Positions 1-5,484 of a DNA stretch of 12,734 nucleotides are shown piece by piece; within the stretch, counting starts at the first letter, position 1, and each line of letters starts with the position of its first letter. The DNA comes from Bacillota bacterium (GTDB lineage: Bacteria; Bacillota; Clostridia; Christensenellales; SZUA-584). The stretch is from assembly GCA_023396555.1 (NCBI GenBank), contig JAEWWC010000032.1, positions 1 to 12,734 on the forward strand, in the 5' to 3' direction. The translations under genes were made by a program, and so were the position numbers. A model generated the notes under the pieces. The model was not told the DNA's origin and made no database searches. It saw nothing but the letters and a program-made list of their open reading frames with translations.

Positions 1-1
1 T

Positions 2-121
2 AAATATGGGATGATCAAAGAGCATTTTGAATCTATTATTTTGCTCTATGTTGATTTTATTGAAAAAAATATAGGAGAGATAACTAGATGGAAATATAAG
101 AAGAAGTCAAACAGATATTGA
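2..121 (+). CDS. C-terminal end of an unidentified protein (5' end outside window)
   Basis: The frame is open from base 2 to a TGA at 119-121 and gives about 39 residues, including MIKEHFESIILLYVDFIEK and a lysine/arginine-rich tail that ends in KKKSNRY. The central part is amphipathic and probably helical. There is no ribosome binding site in front of the internal ATG (11-13), so this is more likely the end of a longer gene than a separate small gene. I do not recognise the family. It ends about 10 bases before the 5S rRNA fragment begins, where the first half of the 5S gene would be expected. It could also be chance open sequence in AT-rich DNA. Confidence 0.3.
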   Translation, partial: KYGMIKEHFESIILLYVDFIEKNIGEITRWKYKKKSNRY

Positions 122-131
122 CCCTTAATAT

Positions 132-206
132 TGAACTTATCCCGCCAGTATAGCCGCTAATACTTGGCTCGCAAGGCCTGGGAGGGTAGGAAGCTGCCGG
201 ATTCAA
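132..206 (+). rRNA. 5S rRNA gene, 3' fragment (5' part missing)
   Basis: The stretch TAATACTTGGCTCGCAAGG followed by CCTGGGAGGGTAGGAAGCTG and CCGGATT matches the conserved last half of bacterial 5S rRNA (GATACTTGG ... CCTGGGAGAGTAGG ... GCTGCCGGAT). The resemblance starts near GAACTTATCCC (132-142), which fits the GAAGTTAAGCCC region in the middle of the molecule, and runs to about 206. That is roughly 75 of the usual ~117 bases. The sequence before it does not resemble the 5' half, so helix I cannot form. The tRNA gene begins only three bases later, the usual 5S-tRNA-Asn order at the end of rRNA operons in Bacillota. The copy is probably a remnant rather than functional. Confidence 0.7.
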
Positions 207-209
207 TTT

Positions 210-284
210 TCCTCAGTAGCTCAGCGGTAGAGCATCCGGCTGTTAACCGGAGGGCCGTTGGTTCAAACCCAACCTGGGGAGCCA
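210..284 (+). tRNA. tRNA-Asn (anticodon GTT)
   Basis: A complete cloverleaf folds. The acceptor stem is TCCTCAG (210-216) with CTGGGGA (274-280). The D stem is GCTC/GAGC (219-222, 230-233). The anticodon stem is TCCGG/CCGGA (235-239, 247-251) with loop CTGTTAA and anticodon GTT at 242-244. The T stem is GTTGG/CCAAC (257-261, 269-273) with loop TTCAAAC. The discriminator base is G281 and CCA is encoded at 282-284. It directly follows a 5S rRNA end and is followed by a terminator, so it is the last gene of a former rRNA transcription unit. I saw no convincing promoter of its own. Confidence 0.97.
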
Positions 285-287
285 ATA

Positions 288-311
288 AGCTCGCGATTTC
301 GCGGGCTTTTT
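288..311 (+). terminator. Rho-independent terminator of the tRNA-Asn transcript
   Basis: AGCTCGCG (288-295) pairs with CGCGGGCT (300-307) around the loop ATTT, giving eight base pairs with one T-G pair, followed by TTTT. It starts three bases after the encoded CCA. Confidence 0.9.
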
Positions 312-327
312 GCTTTATAAACAGTGC

Positions 328-866
328 CTATTTCAAGTATTTAGCATATAAAGCATGCAAAATATCCAAATGTTTTTTTCATCCATAATGATGCGTTGGA
401 ATAGCAATTGAATATTATCGTCGTCTATTGAATTAATAAGTCGTTCGTAATGAGCAATCGCATTGAGTTCGCCCTGTATATCAGATTCGAGTATTTGTTT
501 AAGGAGTATTGGTAATCCGGAAAACTGCCGCTCAAAACTCATTTGTTTCGTAGGAAATCAGGAGCGGATTGAGTCCAAGGTGCATTTTGAGATTACCCAG
601 CAGGTTCTGGTGGATGACCTCAGAAAAGGCAATATATTTATAAGCGGTGAAAGCGTCGGAAAAGCTGGATACGAAATAACGATGAGACATATACTGTGCA
701 ATTGCTGTCGTTTCAGAACCTTGGCCGGCATATGCGCCGGAAACAAGTTTAGCGTAATATGGATTTGGGTTATCAATCAGCATTTTTTCGGATAAATACT
801 GTCAACACGATAGCGATTAAATTCAGTGTAGTCAAAGAAACAGCCAGTATCCATCCATTCCCCCAT
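328..866 (-). pseudogene. Ferritin-like diiron protein gene, broken by about four single-base frameshifts
   Basis: Three reading frames on the minus strand join into one plausible protein of roughly 180 residues with ferritin/rubrerythrin-type helices: a first pair with GSETTAIAQY and FSEVIHQNLL, and a second with GELNAIAHYERL and DEKKH, which would supply Glu and ExxH metal ligands. One frame (866 to about 789) ends in NRYRVDSIYPKK. The next (783 to 532) starts MLIDNPNPYY and ends ISYETNEF. A third (about 505 to 350) holds ILESDIQGEL, and the tail ends DILHALYAKYLK before TAG at 328-330. Restoring one base in each of four runs rejoins everything: A6 at 783-788, the G after TTTT near 533, CC near 503, and A7 at 373-379. 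The first start is uncertain; ATG 864-866 is my choice. Decayed spore-coat-like or ferritin-like protein, or sequencing error in homopolymers. Confidence 0.7.
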
Positions 867-920
867 ATACTTTTTACAAGTATACGAATAGTAATAGGGT
901 CAATATGCATTGCTAACTAC

Positions 921-949
921 TTTATATGACAACAAGAATATAATTACAA
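921..949 (-). promoter_or_regulatory. Candidate sigma-A promoter of the broken ferritin-like gene
   Basis: On the minus strand TTGTAA (944-949) lies 17 bases before TATAAA (921-926). Transcription would start near 914, about 50 bases before the ATG at 864-866. Inferred from sequence match only. Confidence 0.45.
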
Positions 950-973
950 ATGATCATATCGGTAACATTTCAT

Positions 974-1186
974 TCATTTCTGTGTGTCAGAAAGATAACT
1001 TTCCCAAACAGTATCAAAGATATCTGATGTAATATCGCAGGTATTGCCCGGATCCAAGAAGTTTCGTATCTCCTCGCGAGTCCCGTCTTTGGGAAAAGTG
1101 CTTTCTTTTATAGCTATAAGGCCAGCAAGGGCTCCGCGTGGGGTGCTTCGGCCTTTATATTGCATCATCCAATCGAAAAAATTCAT
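974..1186 (-). CDS. YozE-like small SAM-domain protein
   Basis: This 70-residue protein matches the layout of the YozE/UPF0346 family (about 74 residues in Bacillus subtilis, a sterile-alpha-motif-like helical fold of unknown function). An aromatic start (FFDWMMQY) is followed by GALAGLIA, then FPKDGTREEIRNFLD, and a C-terminal FDTVWESYL. The FPK...EI..FL....FD..W..Y pattern is the family signature. The start at 1184-1186 is set by a strong ribosome binding site, GGAGG (1196-1200 read on the minus strand), with a nine-base gap. A consensus promoter lies upstream at 1275-1303. No terminator is obvious after the stop. It lies divergent from the aldo/keto reductase and upstream of the broken ferritin-like gene. 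Family assignment is from memory of the motif; the cellular role is unknown. Confidence 0.8.
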   Translation of the reverse strand: MNFFDWMMQYKGRSTPRGALAGLIAIKESTFPKDGTREEIRNFLDPGNTCDITSDIFDTVWESYLSDTQK

Positions 1187-1274
1187 CTGTTATTACCTCC
1201 TCAACTTAGTACGTTTACTGTCACTCAAAACTATGTATTTTTTAGTTAGTCTGGATTTTTATTTTATGATTAAG

Positions 1275-1303
1275 ATTATAGTGAACAAATGTACATTTTT
1301 CAA
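1275..1303 (-). promoter_or_regulatory. Sigma-A promoter of the YozE-like gene
   Basis: On the minus strand TTGAAA (1298-1303) and TATAAT (1275-1280) are separated by exactly 17 bases. The leader would be about 80 bases. Its -35 box is one arm of the inverted repeat shared with the opposite promoter. Confidence 0.7.
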
Positions 1304-1316
1304 TAATATATTGAAA
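1298..1316. promoter_or_regulatory. Inverted repeat joining the -35 boxes of two divergent promoters (possible operator)
   Basis: TTTCAATA (1298-1305) and TATTGAAA (1309-1316) are a perfect eight-base inverted repeat around ATA. Each arm contains one TTGAAA -35 box, one per strand. A protein bound here would block both promoters. It may also be a by-product of two identical -35 hexamers placed back to back. Confidence 0.45.
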
Positions 1317-1340
1317 TTTTGATGCATACCATGTTATAAT
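1311..1340 (+). promoter_or_regulatory. Extended -10 sigma-A promoter of the aldo/keto reductase gene
   Basis: TTGAAA (1311-1316), an 18-base spacer, then TGTTATAAT with the perfect -10 TATAAT at 1335-1340 and a TG extension at 1332-1333. It predicts a leader of about 50 bases to the ATG at 1398. Confidence 0.75.
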
Positions 1341-1397
1341 CCGATACATGAACAATGTCATCACAAATGTCATGATTATTATATAAGGAGGGTTAAA

Positions 1398-2342
1398 ATG
1401 AGATACAGAAGGATGGGTAACAGCGGAATTGATATTTCCGTTATCGGTCAGGGAACCTGGGAGATGGGCAACGACTTTTTTGGCGAAGTCGATGAGAAGC
1501 TGTCCATAGATGCCATTAGAGCCTCTATCGACGCCGGTGTCAATATGGTGGACACAGCTGCTGCGTACGGTTTGAACGGCGCCTCGGAAAGGGTGGTCGC
1601 CAAGGCGATAAAAGGCATTCGAGAAAAGGTGGTGCTGGCAACGAAACTGGGGGTATTGCGCGTGGAAGGCGCCTATGTGCGTTGCCTCGACCCTGTGGTC
1701 ATGCGCAAAGAAATAGAGGATTCGCTGCGTCGCCTGGAGACGGACTACATTGATCTCTATTTTATTCACTGGCCTGACCTAAATAACAGTATTGACGCTG
1801 CGCTGGAGCTGATGGTCAAGTTTAAGGAAGAGGGTAAGATCCGCGCGATTGGCGTGTCCAACTTTGATACCACGCTGATTCAGAAAGCCATCGACATTGC
1901 GGATATCTCTGTTGTACAGCCTCCTTTAAGCATGCTGAATCGTAGTTCCATCGAAAACAGAATACTGCCCTTCTGCAAGAAGAACGATGTCGGGGTGATC
2001 ACATATGGTTCTCTGGGTGGCGGCATACTGACAGGAAAAATGGAGAAACCGGTGACCGGCGGCAAAGAGCTTCGCTCTGCTTTCTATGCGTTTTATGAAG
2101 AGCCCATGTGGTCCAAATGCCAGAAGCTGCTGGATGTACTGCGTGGCATAGCCAGCGATAAGGGAACCACAGTGGCGCAGGTCTCCATCAATTGGGTATT
2201 GTCTCAGCCGGGCGTGACATGTTCACTGATGGGCGCTACGACCCCGGAGATGGCTTATGAAAACGCCAGCGCAGCTGAATGGGAATTGGCTGCTGACGAA
2301 CTTGCGTATATTGAAAAGAAGTATCAAGAGATCATGGGGTAA
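1398..2342 (+). CDS. Aldo/keto reductase
   Basis: This 314-residue protein is an NAD(P)H-dependent oxidoreductase with an (alpha/beta)8 barrel, full length for the family. The catalytic tetrad is present: Asp52 and Tyr57 in VDTAAAYG, Lys83 in LATKLG and His124 in FIHWPD. Other family marks are GKIRAIGVSNF (146-156), and in the C-terminal cofactor region ITYGSLGGGILTGK (201-214) and the late SLMGATTPE (277-284). The start is fixed by AAGGAGGG (1385-1392), five bases before the ATG. It is a single-gene unit with its own promoter and terminator. Such enzymes reduce aldehydes, ketones or sugars; nothing nearby tells the substrate. It carries no C-terminal ferredoxin extension, unlike some clostridial relatives. 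Confidence 0.95.
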   Translation: MRYRRMGNSGIDISVIGQGTWEMGNDFFGEVDEKLSIDAIRASIDAGVNMVDTAAAYGLNGASERVVAKAIKGIREKVVLATKLGVLRVEGAYVRCLDPVVMRKEIEDSLRRLETDYIDLYFIHWPDLNNSIDAALELMVKFKEEGKIRAIGVSNFDTTLIQKAIDIADISVVQPPLSMLNRSSIENRILPFCKKNDVGVITYGSLGGGILTGKMEKPVTGGKELRSAFYAFYEEPMWSKCQKLLDVLRGIASDKGTTVAQVSINWVLSQPGVTCSLMGATTPEMAYENASAAEWELAADELAYIEKKYQEIMG

Positions 2343-2359
2343 TAATATACTCTCTCCCA

Positions 2360-2385
2360 AGCTCGCTTAAAGCGGGCTTTTTTTA
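2360..2385 (+). terminator. Rho-independent terminator of the aldo/keto reductase gene
   Basis: AAGCTCGCT (2360-2368) pairs with AGCGGGCTT (2372-2380) around TAA, nine pairs with one T-G pair, running into T7 (2379-2385). The core AGCTCGC...GCGGGCT equals that of the tRNA terminator at 288-311. Confidence 0.9.
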
Positions 2386-2414
2386 TAATAAAAACCTCCG
2401 GGCTTCGACGGTTT
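2386..2414 (-). terminator. Probable terminator of the EFR1-type gene (minus strand)
   Basis: Read on the minus strand, AAACC (2410-2414) pairs with GGTTT (2392-2396). A further three pairs form after a mismatch, and TTTTATTATAAAA follows. The hairpin is modest. It faces the aldo/keto reductase terminator in the gap between the two converging genes. Confidence 0.45.
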
Positions 2415-2431
2415 AGCAGTTTATGTGTTAA

Positions 2432-3451
2432 TTATGGTAAGCTCACGCTGTCATTTTCCTGCTGATCTTTACGGTACTCCTCTTGTTGTTGCAAACAACA
2501 TTCTTCGAACACCTTCAATTCAGGAGGTTCCGGTTTGGGCACGGGTATATGGCCCGGCACTGTGATTCCATGTGAGAACAGCGCTTCGTCTGCCTTTCGG
2601 AAAAACCTGAGGAAAAGAGCAAAATAGCCTTTAGTTTTTGGGTTGACATAGTCAATCGGGATGCTTGAATCTGTTAGTATTCGATTAAATGCATAACCGC
2701 CGTTGACCTTCCATGGCTGCAGTAGTCCAATATTCATAGCGTCTGACGGACAATACATTACGCAGCGCATGCACATCGTGCAGTGATTTGAAAAATGGAA
2801 TTTCTCGCCGTCATATGTGATGTTGCATGCCGGACAGGTTTTAACGCATTTCTGACACTTGATACACTTTTTCATGTTCACACTGTAAAACAAGCCGTTA
2901 AACCAAGCACCAAACCATTCGATACGGAATAACACTGAAGCAAGCCGATGACGGAGCGTATAGCGAATTTTATCCCGCTCCCCGTTCAACAGCCGTAACA
3001 CAAGCTGTCGACACATGGCGTCGCTGTAAAGCGTCATCTGTTTCACAAGGCCGTCCGGATATCGCCGAAGTATATTGTAAGGCATCAGAAGATGCGTTTC
3101 GAGCACAACGTCGTATCCCTTTTTGATCAGCATTCTGTGCAGTTTGCATGAGGAGGCATCGTTGATATGAAAAGGTTCCCCTGAGGTTTTAAACATGAAC
3201 GCACGGTTGCGCTGCGCGTCAGGCAGTTTTCTGACGAATTCCAAAAACAGTTGAGGCGCGTTGAAGGCATGGACGGGATACCCAAACCCCATAATGTCGC
3301 CTTCCTGAGGCGTGGGAATATGTTCTATCGGCTGACGGACTTCATATACGATAGCGGGCACATTTCCGGCTTCGAGATGAGTTTTGATCATTTCAGCCGT
3401 TTTAAGCGTGTGATAAGTACCGGAAAAAACATAAATGATTGCGTTTGGCAT
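2432..3451 (-). CDS. EFR1-type ferredoxin: flavodoxin domain plus two 4Fe-4S clusters
   Basis: This 339-residue protein joins an N-terminal flavodoxin-like domain (about 1-150; FMN phosphate loop FSGTYHTLKTAE at 9-20, GYPVHAFNAP at 57-66) to a dicluster ferredoxin domain. Cluster ligands are Cys196/199/202 with Cys206, and Cys224/227/230 with Cys234, both in the C-x2-C-x2-C-x3-C-P pattern. The architecture matches the EFR1 family, which is common in Clostridia. A role as an electron carrier or flavin-linked reductase in the cytoplasm is inferred. The C-terminal tail is rich in Gln, Glu and Lys. The start at 3449-3451 is preceded by GCGAGG with a six-base gap. The gene converges on the aldo/keto reductase, but no link between the two can be shown. 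Confidence 0.9.
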   Translation of the reverse strand: MPNAIIYVFSGTYHTLKTAEMIKTHLEAGNVPAIVYEVRQPIEHIPTPQEGDIMGFGYPVHAFNAPQLFLEFVRKLPDAQRNRAFMFKTSGEPFHINDASSCKLHRMLIKKGYDVVLETHLLMPYNILRRYPDGLVKQMTLYSDAMCRQLVLRLLNGERDKIRYTLRHRLASVLFRIEWFGAWFNGLFYSVNMKKCIKCQKCVKTCPACNITYDGEKFHFSNHCTMCMRCVMYCPSDAMNIGLLQPWKVNGGYAFNRILTDSSIPIDYVNPKTKGYFALFLRFFRKADEALFSHGITVPGHIPVPKPEPPELKVFEECCLQQQEEYRKDQQENDSVSLP

Positions 3452-3482
3452 AATAAACCTCGCTCTTATGAAGTTTGCTTTT

Positions 3483-3510
3483 TAAATAACTCCTTTCTGT
3501 TCATGAACAA
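3483..3510 (-). promoter_or_regulatory. Candidate promoter with overlapping palindrome upstream of the EFR1-type gene
   Basis: On the minus strand TTGTTC (3505-3510) and TATTTA (3483-3488) are 16 bases apart. The perfect 12-base palindrome TGTTCATGAACA (3498-3509) covers most of the -35 box, where a repressor could bind. The promoter match is only moderate; an unused GGAG sits inside the spacer. Confidence 0.35.
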
Positions 3511-3696
3511 TGGAACTGTACAACAGAGCAAATGTAATTCGGCTAATCCTAATCGGCTGCAATAATTAATATATAAAGCATTATACTTCTTTGACACTGG
3601 ATTTTGAAGTGAAAATGGACAATTAATATTCGGTTTATTTATTCATGGGCTGGACAGAATAGTACTGAGAAAAATCACTCTGAAGGAGGATTGCGT

Positions 3697-3831
3697 ATGC
3701 CTAAAGACAGCCAACCAGATAATAAAACGGCGCGGGTACAAAAAAGTAACGGACAGACACCGATAACCAGAGAAGCGCAGAATCACAACCGGACAACAAA
3801 AAAGCAATCTGCACGACGCGGGAATGTATAG
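3697..3831 (+). CDS. Small basic hydrophilic protein of unknown function (44 aa)
   Basis: A strong ribosome binding site, GAAGGAGG (3682-3689), lies seven bases before this ATG, and a clear terminator follows the TAG, so the short frame is probably a real gene. The product is 44 residues, starting MPKDSQPDNKTARVQKSNG and ending in KKQSARRGNV. It is rich in Lys, Arg, Gln and Asn, has no membrane segment, no cysteine and almost no hydrophobic core, and should be disordered. Its size and composition recall minor small acid-soluble spore proteins, but I see no family motif and no clear sporulation promoter, so this is only a suggestion. It is isolated between the divergent EFR1-type gene and the glycosyltransferase. 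Confidence 0.55.
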   Translation: MPKDSQPDNKTARVQKSNGQTPITREAQNHNRTTKKQSARRGNV

Positions 3832-3867
3832 ATTTTGATGTTGCTTGCCTATTGCGGAAACAGATAC

Positions 3868-3889
3868 GGGGACTTATATCCCCTTTTTT
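3868..3889 (+). terminator. Terminator after the 44-aa gene
   Basis: GGGGA (3868-3872) pairs with TCCCC (3879-3883) around CTTATA, followed by T6 (3884-3889). The stem is short but GC-rich. Confidence 0.7.
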
Positions 3890-3943
3890 CTGTCTGAAAT
3901 TTAACCTGATTCTATTTCTATTTTCCCACCGCACACAAAGTAG

Positions 3944-3972
3944 TTGTGATATGATGATCAAACAGTTATTAT
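3944..3972 (+). promoter_or_regulatory. Candidate promoter of the glycosyltransferase gene
   Basis: TTGTGA (3944-3949), 17 bases, TATTAT (3967-3972). It would give a leader of about 150 bases that begins just before the hairpin at 3986-4009. Confidence 0.4.
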
Positions 3973-3985
3973 AAACTGGAAAACA

Positions 3986-4116
3986 AATGGGATAGTTAAT
4001 AATCCCATTCTGTTATGCTCACTGAAATTTCTTTTTGAGTGTTTCAGAATGAGAATGACACCTAATGAAATAAGGGAAAGGGCATGTGCGTTTATGTCAA
4101 TGTTACATTTGCGCAC
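3986..4116 (+). promoter_or_regulatory. Structured leader upstream of the glycosyltransferase gene
   Basis: Two hairpins are visible. AATGGGAT (3986-3993) pairs perfectly with ATCCCATT (4002-4009) around eight bases. GTGCG (4086-4090) pairs with CGCAC (4112-4116), with an inner ATGT/ACAT stem (4094-4097, 4105-4108); it ends 11 bases before the start codon. Neither is followed by a T run, so they are not terminators. I do not recognise a riboswitch class here. Confidence 0.3.
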
Positions 4117-4127
4117 GCTGAACACGG

Positions 4128-5201
4128 ATGGACAATAATCTTTCGCGCATCGTCGTACTGATACCGGCTTACAAGCCTGGGGAAGCGCTGACAGGGCTGT
4201 CAAAAGAACTTATAGAGCGTGGTTTTAAAAAGGTTGTCATTGTAGATGACGGAAGCGCTGACGAATATGCTGCTGTTTTTAATAGGCTGGAAACCATCGG
4301 CTGTCGCGTATTGAAGCACGACGTTAACCGGGGCAAAGGCCGCGCATTGAGAACGGGCATTGAAGACATTATGAATATGGGAACGGATATTGACGGTGTT
4401 GTTACAGCGGATGCGGACGGACAGCATCTGGTCCGAGACATCGTATGCGTTGCAGGAATGATGTCGGAATGGAAGGACACAATCGTATTGGGGAGCCGGG
4501 CGTTTCAAGGGGAGGTGCCGCTTAAAAGCCGCATGGGCAATGCCATTACAAGAAATGTGTTCAACTTCCTGAGCGGACAGCGTATCAGAGACACGCAGAC
4601 AGGCCTTCGAGGGTTGCCGTTCAATGCGCTGTCGGATCTTCTGAAGCTCCCAGGCGACAGATACGAGTACGAGATGAACATGCTGCTGGAGGCGTCGCGC
4701 CTGTGCCTGAAGCTCAAGGAGATCGACATTGAGACCGTTTATATCAACAACAACAGCGGGTCGCACTTTAATCCGCTTAAGGATTCGTGGCGTATATACA
4801 AGCGTATACTGATGTTCGGTGCATCGTCGATGATGGCGTTTGTGATCGACTTTGTTTTGTTTACGTTAATGTCGCTCTGGGTTTTACCCAGCGTGTCAAG
4901 TTTATCTACAGATACCAAACTGCTGGAGGTCGTCTTTGCGGCTGTTCCGGCTCGTATCATCAGTTCACTGGTCAATTTTCTCGTCAACCGGAACGTGATA
5001 TTCTCCAAAAAACAGAAGGACCGGTTGGCGCGCCATCTGCTGGGCTATTACACTCTCGTGGCCGCCATATTGGTTGTCAACATACTGATGATAACCGGAC
5101 TCCAGATGCTGGGGCTGGGGGTGTTGGTTGCTAAGATCATCACGGAAGCAATACTTTTCTTTGTCAGCTTCTTTGTCCAAAGAAGAGTCATATTCAAATA
5201 A
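4128..5201 (+). CDS. Membrane glycosyltransferase: GT2 domain fused to GtrA domain
   Basis: This 357-residue protein has an N-terminal family-2 glycosyltransferase domain (about 7-225), similar to polyprenyl-phosphate sugar synthases. Visible motifs are VVIVDDGS (36-43) for the nucleotide, DADGQH (95-100) as the metal-binding DxD-type site, and DTQTGLRG (155-162). The C-terminal part is a GtrA domain of four membrane helices (about 227-250, 266-285, 306-325, 332-353), with the paired signatures NFLVNRNVIF and FFVQRRVIFK. Such fusions are thought to make a lipid-linked sugar and help move it across the membrane for wall or teichoic acid glycosylation. An in-frame TGA at 4119-4121 limits the start to this ATG or later. 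No good ribosome binding site precedes it, and a hairpin ends 11 bases upstream. Monocistronic by its terminator. Confidence 0.93.
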   Translation: MDNNLSRIVVLIPAYKPGEALTGLSKELIERGFKKVVIVDDGSADEYAAVFNRLETIGCRVLKHDVNRGKGRALRTGIEDIMNMGTDIDGVVTADADGQHLVRDIVCVAGMMSEWKDTIVLGSRAFQGEVPLKSRMGNAITRNVFNFLSGQRIRDTQTGLRGLPFNALSDLLKLPGDRYEYEMNMLLEASRLCLKLKEIDIETVYINNNSGSHFNPLKDSWRIYKRILMFGASSMMAFVIDFVLFTLMSLWVLPSVSSLSTDTKLLEVVFAAVPARIISSLVNFLVNRNVIFSKKQKDRLARHLLGYYTLVAAILVVNILMITGLQMLGLGVLVAKIITEAILFFVSFFVQRRVIFK

Positions 5202-5216
5202 TCTGGTTTTTAAGGT

Positions 5217-5246
5217 GGGAGTGCTTCACGCGCTCCTTTTTTATTT
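5217..5246 (+). terminator. Rho-independent terminator of the glycosyltransferase gene
   Basis: GGAGTGC (5218-5224) pairs with GCGCTCC (5230-5236) around TTCAC, seven pairs with one T-G pair, followed by T6 at 5237-5242. Confidence 0.85.
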
Positions 5247-5316
5247 TGCTAAAATGCAAATTAAGGTGCTATGGGAAGGCATTGCTGATGAATATTAATA
5301 CTTTAAAGGGAGCTAG

Positions 5317-5403
5317 ATGGACAGGAAACATATGGAACAGTTTGGGTTTTTGAAGCGTCTAATTGTAGGCAGAGATATAAAATCTATTTTGTTTTTAAAC
5401 TGA
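5317..5403 (+). CDS. Possible 28-aa small protein upstream of the VanW-family gene
   Basis: The frame encodes MDRKHMEQFGFLKRLIVGRD followed by IKSILFLN and is preceded by AAAGGGAG four bases before the ATG. It is cationic with a hydrophobic end. It lies in a 240-base gap that otherwise shows no gene and no clear promoter. A second frame with a weaker start, 5288-5353 (21 residues), overlaps it, so one or both may be chance. No function can be given. Confidence 0.22.
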   Translation: MDRKHMEQFGFLKRLIVGRDIKSILFLN

Positions 5404-5484
5404 GGTGGTATGTGAATTAGCAGATGACAGGTATAAAAAGGGGTATGATTTGGCTATGAATCATATATACGGAGGTTCATGAAC

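Noticed and set aside
210..311. tRNA-Asn as an integration site of a genomic island
   Set aside because: No direct repeat of the tRNA 3' end, no integrase and no mobile-element gene is seen in the window.
773..910. Minus-strand frame of 45 residues with a hydrophobic segment, overlapping the start of the ferritin-like gene
   Set aside because: It has no ribosome binding site, and the candidate promoter would start only about four bases ahead of it. Another frame of the same DNA continues the ferritin-like protein (NRYRVDSIYP), which explains the coding signal better.
1242..1769. 175-residue frame on the minus strand across the aldo/keto reductase start
   Set aside because: Shadow of a well-supported gene on the other strand, covering its promoter and start; no family resemblance.
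4052..4139. Short frame (MRMTPNEIRERACAF...) that overlaps the start of the glycosyltransferase gene
   Set aside because: No ribosome binding site, and it runs into a known gene in another frame. The open frame upstream of it is most likely chance.
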